From an uncultured Muribaculaceae bacterium (GTDB lineage: Bacteria > Bacteroidota > Bacteroidia > Bacteroidales > Muribaculaceae), in the NCBI GenBank assembly GCA_958439725.1, contig CAUBWJ010000003.1, forward strand, positions 49,408 to 113,407: a stretch of 64,000 nucleotides of DNA, given 5' to 3'. The notes beneath the pieces were generated by a model. It was not told the DNA's origin and searched no databases. It saw nothing but the letters and a program-made list of their open reading frames with translations. Shown here piece by piece: positions 59,078 to 64,000 of this stretch. Position 1 is the stretch's first letter. The number at the start of each line of letters is the position of its first letter. The translations under genes and the position numbers were made by a program.

Positions 59078-61330
59078 ATGCTTAATCCAATTAAAAAAAC
59101 CATCGCGCTACCCGACGGCCGCACCATCACGCTGGAGACCGGCAAGCTGGCCAAACAAGCCGATGGAGCGGTAGAATTGCGCATGGGCAACACCATGATG
59201 CTGGCCACCGTGGTATCAGCCAAGGAAGCCGGCGAGGGCGTTGACTTCATGCCCCTGACAGTAGAGTACAAAGAGAAATTTTCATCGTTCGGGCGTTTCC
59301 CCGGCGGATTCCTCAAACGCGAAGGCCGTGCCTCCGACTACGAAATCCTGACATCGCGTCTTGTAGACCGCGTTCTGCGCCCGCTCTTCCCAGATAATTA
59401 TCACGCAGATACATTCGTAAACATCACTCTCTTCTCGACCGACGGCGTCGACATCCCCGACGCTCTCGCCGGCCTCGCAGCCTCAGCCGCGATTGCCGTG
59501 AGCGATATCCCCTTCAACGGCCCCATCTCTGAGGTGCGTGTGGCCCGCATAAACGGCGAATTCGTGATCGACCCCACCTTCGAGCAGCTTGAGAAAGCCG
59601 ACATGGACCTGATGGTAGGCGCAACCTACGACAACATCATGATGGTGGAAGGCGAGATGAACGAGGTTTCCGAGCAGGAACTTCTGGCTGCCCTGAAGGC
59701 CGCCCACGACGCCATCAAGGAGCAGTGCAAGGCTCAGATGGAATTTGCCGAGGAGGCAAAAGCCACTGTGAAGCGCGAATACTGCCATGAGGTGAACGAC
59801 GAGGACCTCCGCAAGGACGTGCACGACAAATGCTACGACAAGGCCTACGCCATAGCCAAGGCCGGCAGCGCCGACAAGCACTGGCGCAACGACAGCTTCG
59901 ACGCCATCTGCGAGGAATACATAGAATCGCTTCCCGAAGAGGAGCGCGAGGAGAAAGCTCCGCTCGTAAAGCGTTACTATCACGACGTTGAGAAAGAGGC
60001 CATGCGCCGCTGCGTGCTCGACGAAGGCATGCGTCTCGACGGCCGCAAGACCACCGAAATACGTCCTATCTGGGCCGAGGTTGACTATATTCCCGGCCCT
60101 CACGGGTCGGCAGTGTTCACCCGCGGCGAGACCCAGGCTCTCGCCACAGTCACTCTCGGCACCAAGCTCGACGAGAAGATTGTGGACGACGTAATCAACC
60201 AGGGCCGCGAGCGCTTCCTGCTCCACTACAACTTCCCGCCCTTCTCCACCGGCGAAGCCAAGCCCCAGCGTGGCGTGGGACGCCGCGAGATAGGCCACGG
60301 CAATCTTGCCCACCGCGCCCTCAAGAGCATGTTCCCCGATGATTTCCCCTATGTATGCCGCATTGTGAGCGACATCCTTGAATCGAACGGCTCATCTTCC
60401 ATGGCAACCGTGTGTGCCGGAACCCTCGCGCTGCTCGACGCAGGCGTGAAGATGAAGAAGCCTGTGGCCGGCATAGCCATGGGTCTTATCTCCGACGGCA
60501 CCAAATATGCTATCCTCAGTGATATCCTCGGCGACGAGGACCATCTGGGCGACATGGACTTCAAGGTGACAGGAACCAAGGACGGTATCACCGCCACCCA
60601 GATGGACATAAAGTGTGACGGCCTCAGCTATGAGATTCTCGAGCGCGCCCTCAATCAGGCCCGCGACGGACGCCTTCACATACTCGGCATCATCAACGAA
60701 ACCATACCCGCACCGCGCGAGGACTACAAGCCCCACGTGCCCCGCATCGTCACCATGCTCATACCCAAGGAGCTTATCGGCGCCGTGATCGGCCCGGGCG
60801 GAAAGGTGATCCAGGGTATCCAGGAGGAGAGCGGAGCCACCGTAAGCATCGACGAGATAGAGGATGGCGGTTACATAGAAGTTGCCGCTTCCAACAAGGA
60901 GTCGATCGACAAGGCTCTCGCCATGATCAACGCCATAGTGGAACTTCCCGAAGAGGGCAAGGTTTACAAAGGCAAGGTTCGTTCGATACTGGAATTCGGA
61001 GCGTTTGTGGAATTCATGCCCAACCGCGACGGCCTGCTGCATATCTCGGAGATTTCCTGGAACCGTCTCGACGACATGTCGGCATCCGGACTCAAGGAAG
61101 GCGACGAGGTGGAAGTGAAGCTCATAGAAATCGACAAGAAGACCGGCAAATACCGTCTGTCGATGCGTGCGCTTCTTCCCAAGCCCGAAGGCTATGTAGA
61201 GCGTGAGCGTGCACCGCGTCAGCCCCGTGGAGAGCGCGGCGACCGTGGTGACCGTCGTCCCCGTCGCGAAGGGGGTGACCGCCGTGAGCGCGGCGATCGC
61301 GGACCCCGCCAGCCCCGCAACGAAGAGTAA
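59078..61330 (+). CDS. pnp: Polyribonucleotide nucleotidyltransferase
   Basis: The 750-residue phosphorolytic 3'-5' exoribonuclease has two RNase PH domains: residues 5-140, with GGFLKREGRASDYEILTSRL, and about 310-550, with GSAVFTRGETQALATVTLG and FPPFSTGEAKPQRG. These are joined by a helical linker and followed by a KH domain (GAVIGPGGKVIQGIQEESGA) and an S1 domain (KVYKGKVRSILEFGAFVEFM). The tail beyond residue 715 is an RG-rich low-complexity segment (RGERGDRGDRRPRREGG), longer than in E. coli and likely RNA-binding. Confidence 0.97.
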   Translation: MLNPIKKTIALPDGRTITLETGKLAKQADGAVELRMGNTMMLATVVSAKEAGEGVDFMPLTVEYKEKFSSFGRFPGGFLKREGRASDYEILTSRLVDRVLRPLFPDNYHADTFVNITLFSTDGVDIPDALAGLAASAAIAVSDIPFNGPISEVRVARINGEFVIDPTFEQLEKADMDLMVGATYDNIMMVEGEMNEVSEQELLAALKAAHDAIKEQCKAQMEFAEEAKATVKREYCHEVNDEDLRKDVHDKCYDKAYAIAKAGSADKHWRNDSFDAICEEYIESLPEEEREEKAPLVKRYYHDVEKEAMRRCVLDEGMRLDGRKTTEIRPIWAEVDYIPGPHGSAVFTRGETQALATVTLGTKLDEKIVDDVINQGRERFLLHYNFPPFSTGEAKPQRGVGRREIGHGNLAHRALKSMFPDDFPYVCRIVSDILESNGSSSMATVCAGTLALLDAGVKMKKPVAGIAMGLISDGTKYAILSDILGDEDHLGDMDFKVTGTKDGITATQMDIKCDGLSYEILERALNQARDGRLHILGIINETIPAPREDYKPHVPRIVTMLIPKELIGAVIGPGGKVIQGIQEESGATVSIDEIEDGGYIEVAASNKESIDKALAMINAIVELPEEGKVYKGKVRSILEFGAFVEFMPNRDGLLHISEISWNRLDDMSASGLKEGDEVEVKLIEIDKKTGKYRLSMRALLPKPEGYVERERAPRQPRGERGDRGDRRPRREGGDRRERGDRGPRQPRNEE

Positions 61331-61339
61331 TCTTACTGA

Positions 61340-61399
61340 ATAAACTATAAAAGTAGTGCCCTCCGGAATTTTCCGGAGGGCACTACTTTTATAGTTTAT
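61340..61399. terminator. Bidirectional terminator, perfect 29-bp stem
   Basis: The arms 61340-61368 and 61371-61399 pair without mismatch around a 2-base loop. The GC core is GTGCCCTCCGGAA, flanked by A/T-rich outer parts that provide U-runs in both directions. It separates the converging pnp and sulfatase-maturase genes. Confidence 0.92.
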
Positions 61400-61437
61400 A
61401 GGGCCAATAGGGCTTATACGGCCTATATACAGGCCTC

Positions 61438-62688
61438 TTAGAAGGCTTCGAGGCCGTGAGGATAGATTTCGGGGAGGTGGGCCATTATGGCGGCGGGTGG
61501 GCGTTGGGCCTGGTATTCGCGGGCCATCCACTGCATGGCGGGGGCGGTGTGGGCGAAGAAGCGGGCATAGCCTTCGCAGAGGTAATTGAGGCCGGGCTCG
61601 CCGTCGGGAGTGCGGGCAATCCGGTTTTTAGGGCATTCACCGTTGCATAGCTTCAGCCACGGGCACTCCCGGCACTGGCGGGGGAGGGCGGAGCGTTTGG
61701 CCTCGCCGAAATCGCGGGCCACGGGGCCACACATCATCTCCACCATTGAGCTGGAGTGGATGTTGCCGAGCTTGTATTCGGGAAACACGAAGTGGTCGCA
61801 TACGTATACGTCGCCGTTGAATTCCATTGCGCCCGCGTGGCCGCATGTGGGAGCCAGAGAGCATACGCCCGGGGGCACGCCAACCCAGTTGGCGAGCGTG
61901 GAATCGAAAATCTGCACGTAGAGTTTGCCCACATCGGCCACCACCCAGCGGTTGAACAGCCGGCAGAGGAACTCGCCCCATTGCGCGGGGCTTACGGAGA
62001 ACGGGGCCAGCGGCGCGTCGGCCTGCGCGGGAGAGGCGAGATGGCGGCCGTCGGCATGCGGGGTGAGTCTCTCCACTATTGGTGAGAACTGCAGGAAACG
62101 GCAGTCGATAGACTTGAAGAAATCGTAGAACTCCTCGGGATGGTCGGCGTTGTAGTCGTTGACGACCGCCAGCGCGTTCCATTCCACGGAATGTTTACGG
62201 AGGAGGTCTATTCCGGCCATTACCTTTGCGAACGAAGGTGCGTCGGCACGGTTGCGGCGGTACTCGTCGTGGAAACGTTCCGGACCGTCTATCGACACGC
62301 CTACGAGCCATCCCTCGTCGTGGAAAAACTTGGCCCACTGGTCGGTGAGCAGTGTGCCGTTGGTCTGGATGCAATTGTCGATGGGGCGGCCGCCGCCATA
62401 CTTCTTCTGCAGCTCGATGGCGCGTTTATAAAAAGATATGGGGCGCAGGAGGGTTTCGCCGCCGTGCCACGTGAAAAGCACTTCGGGAGTGGTCTGAGCC
62501 TCGAGATATGAGCGGATGAAACGTTCGAGGGTGGCATCGGTCATCGAGGTCTGTCGCCGTGCCGTCTCGCGAGGGTAAAGATGGGCCTTCTCGAGATAGT
62601 AGCAGTAGTCGCAGGCCAGGTTGCACTGGGCTCCGGCCGGTTTCGCCATTATATAGAACGGCGTAGCAAAAGGAAAATACGTGTCCAT
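61438..62688 (-). CDS. Anaerobic sulfatase-maturating enzyme (radical SAM/SPASM)
   Basis: The 416-residue enzyme oxidises a Cys or Ser of type I sulfatases to formylglycine. The radical SAM motif is CNLACDYCYYLEK (residues 22-34), followed by FTWHGGETLL. The SPASM domain shows GVCSLAPTCGHAG, a later VCDHFVFPEYKLGN and CRECPWLKLCNGECPKNR. This is the anSME pattern found in mucin-degrading Bacteroides. No sulfatase gene lies in the window, so it acts in trans. It is unrelated in sequence detail to the peptide maturase at 33110. Confidence 0.93.
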   Translation of the reverse strand: MDTYFPFATPFYIMAKPAGAQCNLACDYCYYLEKAHLYPRETARRQTSMTDATLERFIRSYLEAQTTPEVLFTWHGGETLLRPISFYKRAIELQKKYGGGRPIDNCIQTNGTLLTDQWAKFFHDEGWLVGVSIDGPERFHDEYRRNRADAPSFAKVMAGIDLLRKHSVEWNALAVVNDYNADHPEEFYDFFKSIDCRFLQFSPIVERLTPHADGRHLASPAQADAPLAPFSVSPAQWGEFLCRLFNRWVVADVGKLYVQIFDSTLANWVGVPPGVCSLAPTCGHAGAMEFNGDVYVCDHFVFPEYKLGNIHSSSMVEMMCGPVARDFGEAKRSALPRQCRECPWLKLCNGECPKNRIARTPDGEPGLNYLCEGYARFFAHTAPAMQWMAREYQAQRPPAAIMAHLPEIYPHGLEAF

Positions 62689-62745
62689 GTCATTACAAAA
62701 TTAACACTGAGGGCGGTTTTGTGCAAATCATTGGAAATAAATGGT

Positions 62746-62753
62746 TAAATTTG
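62746..62753 (+). promoter_or_regulatory. Promoter -7 element of the EEP hydrolase gene
   Basis: TAAATTTG ends 38 bases before the ATG at 62792. Confidence 0.5.
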
Positions 62754-62791
62754 TGGAGAAACAGATTACAATAAACCAAACAATATCAGAT

Positions 62792-63718
62792 ATGCTTTAC
62801 AATCTTTCAAAGGTCCTGTTGTCAGCGGTTCTGGCCGTGGGCATGACAGCCGGCGCATACGCCGCCGATGTGGATATCAATGTGGCTTCGTATAATCTCC
62901 GTCAGAAAAACCATCAGGATTCCGTGCAGGGCGACGGCTGGGGACGCCGCTATCCCGTTATGGCCAAGCTCATCCGGTTCCATGATTTCGAGATATTCGG
63001 CACCCAGGAGGGCTTCAAGAGCCAGCTTGAGGAACTGAAGGCCGAACTTCCCGGCTATGACTATATAGGCATAGGCCGCGACGACGGCAAGGAAGAGGGG
63101 GAGCACTCGGCGATATTCTACCGTACGGATTTGTTTGACGTGGTTGACCACGGGGATTTCTGGCTCTCGGAGACTCCCGACCGTCCGGGGCTTGGCTGGG
63201 ACGCGGTGTGCAACCGCATCTGCACCTGGGGCAAATTCCGCCACAAACCGTCGGGACGCGAATTCCTCTTCTTCAACCTCCACATGGACCACATAGGCAA
63301 GACTGCGCGTGTGGAAAGCGCCAAGCTCGTGCAGAAGAAAATGAAGGAATTCGGAAGCGAGCTACCCACGTTCCTCACCGGCGACTTCAACGTTGACCAG
63401 ACTCACGGATCGTATAAGGAGCTTGCCAATTCGGGCGTGCTTGCCGACTCCTACAATGTGGCCGATCTGGTGTATGCTCCCAACGGCACTTTCAACAGCT
63501 ATTATACCACCGGATACACCGACAGCCGCATAGACCATATATTTGTGTCGCCGCAAGTGAAGGTGAAACGTTACGGCGTGCTCACTGACACCTACCGCAC
63601 GCACGACGCCCCTGTGGACATGGAGGCCATCGACGCCCCGAGCGAGGTGGAAATCAAAGGCTACCGCGCCCGCACCCCCAGCGACCACTTCCCGGTGATG
63701 ATAGAGGTGGAATTCTGA
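62792..63718 (+). CDS. Exported endonuclease/exonuclease/phosphatase-family hydrolase
   Basis: The 308-residue protein has a signal peptide (MLYNLSKVLLSAVLAVGMTAGAYA) and the EEP fold: VASYNLR, EIFGTQEG (metal Glu), FNLHMDHIG, TGDFNVDQT and the catalytic TPSDHFPVM. Such Bacteroides proteins act on phosphodiesters or sugar phosphates outside the cytoplasm; the substrate cannot be chosen from the sequence. A start 51 bases upstream in frame was rejected because it would remove the signal peptide. Confidence 0.9.
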   Translation: MLYNLSKVLLSAVLAVGMTAGAYAADVDINVASYNLRQKNHQDSVQGDGWGRRYPVMAKLIRFHDFEIFGTQEGFKSQLEELKAELPGYDYIGIGRDDGKEEGEHSAIFYRTDLFDVVDHGDFWLSETPDRPGLGWDAVCNRICTWGKFRHKPSGREFLFFNLHMDHIGKTARVESAKLVQKKMKEFGSELPTFLTGDFNVDQTHGSYKELANSGVLADSYNVADLVYAPNGTFNSYYTTGYTDSRIDHIFVSPQVKVKRYGVLTDTYRTHDAPVDMEAIDAPSEVEIKGYRARTPSDHFPVMIEVEF

Positions 63719-63739
63719 TCGGGCAAAATGAATGACAAT

Positions 63740-63781
63740 CCGGGGCGCACCATCACGGTGGTGACGCCCCGGATTGTTGTT
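63740..63781 (+). terminator. Terminator after the EEP hydrolase gene
   Basis: CCGGGGCGCACCA pairs with TGGTGACGCCCCGG, with one bulged base and a 6-base loop. It is followed by ATTGTTGTTTT. Confidence 0.85.
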
Positions 63782-63978
63782 TTCAACGCCGCGATGCGCG
63801 ATTTCGGGGCGGCGGAATGTGAACGATTATGAAAATGTGGGGGCGAAATGGGGGTGTTTGTCAAAAATCTGTGAACAAATCAAGTTAAATTTAACTATTC
63901 GGGGGTGTTTTAACGGTTAATTATGTTAATTTGTGTTAATTATAGGGGTGAGTAAATAAACTTTAAAAAAGATTGCTA

Positions 63979-63986
63979 TAAATTTG
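63979..63986 (+). promoter_or_regulatory. Promoter -7 element near the right edge
   Basis: TAAATTTG lies in an AT-rich stretch that also holds three GTTAATT repeats (63917-63941). It probably drives a gene that starts beyond the window; 63786-63978 holds no gene that I can support. Confidence 0.5.
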
Positions 63987-64000
63987 CGACTTCAAGTTAC

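Noticed and set aside
60392..61531. Minus-strand frame of 379 codons opposite pnp
   Set aside because: Antisense shadow of a strongly conserved gene that also crosses the terminator.
61438..62688. Second RiPP maturase
   Set aside because: The motifs fit the sulfatase-maturating family and no small Cys-rich peptide gene is adjacent.

Overview
The window looks like chromosomal DNA of a GC-rich member of the Bacteroidales, most plausibly a gut Muribaculaceae-type organism (inference). The support is: Bacteroidetes-type promoters (TAnnTTTG, often with TTTG or TTG about 20 bp upstream) in front of many genes; weak or absent Shine-Dalgarno sequences; TonB-dependent and lipoprotein-rich surface loci; host-glycan hydrolases of families GH29, GH92 and GH130; paired TPR-regulator and DUF3244 genes; and an anaerobic sulfatase maturase. 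I see no rRNA, plasmid, integrase or CRISPR array. One tRNA gene, Arg-CCT, is present.

Layout. 1-2884: a minus-strand glycan operon, with a GH29 fucosidase followed by a CBM9-type glycosidase-like protein that is cut by the left edge. 3134-5525: aroK, an alanine-dehydrogenase-like gene and viroplasmin-type RNase HI, with overlapping reading frames. 5614-6648: asnA (minus). 6732-14078: a divergent efflux or secretion locus, with a histidine kinase and a Fis-type response regulator on one side and a TolC, HlyD, ABC ATPase and FtsX-like permease set on the other, and a palindromic operator candidate between them. 14155-17499: an AraC regulator divergent from a GH92 alpha-mannosidase. 17566-20105: WYL regulator, trmD and a PurM/HypE-like orphan. 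20210-25982: an AT-rich surface module (two lipoproteins, DUF3244, TPR membrane regulator). 26207-28756: GH130 mannoside phosphorylase, MFS transporter and tRNA-Arg.

29016-39017 is the most interesting region. A TPR membrane regulator is followed by an operon that appears to make a ribosomally synthesised, radical-SAM-modified peptide (RiPP). Its order is DUF3244 protein, transglutaminase-like lipoprotein, radical SAM/SPASM maturase, two small precursor-like peptides with a near-identical leader and divergent Cys-rich cores, a strong hairpin terminator or attenuator, a TonB-dependent receptor, a PqqD-like/M50 membrane peptidase, and a 50-residue membrane peptide. I do not recognise this as a named system.

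39169-45559 is mostly housekeeping: M28 peptidase, RNase Z, TadA, an orphan DNA methyltransferase, a polyferredoxin membrane protein, thyA and folA. 45590-47816 is a small AT-rich accessory island with a dispersed repeat, a YafQ-type toxin-antitoxin pair, a 356-bp palindromic (MITE-like) element and an ADP-ribosylglycohydrolase. 47996-63718 returns to core genes: THUMP-type RNA methyltransferase, purD, a membrane protein, pdxB, flavodiiron protein, mdh, an outer-membrane barrel, ribE, a holin-like protein, an esterase, patatin, pnp, the sulfatase maturase and an EEP-family hydrolase. The right end holds a terminator and a promoter that probably drives a gene beyond the window.

All family assignments rest on reading motifs in the translated sequence. 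No database search was run.
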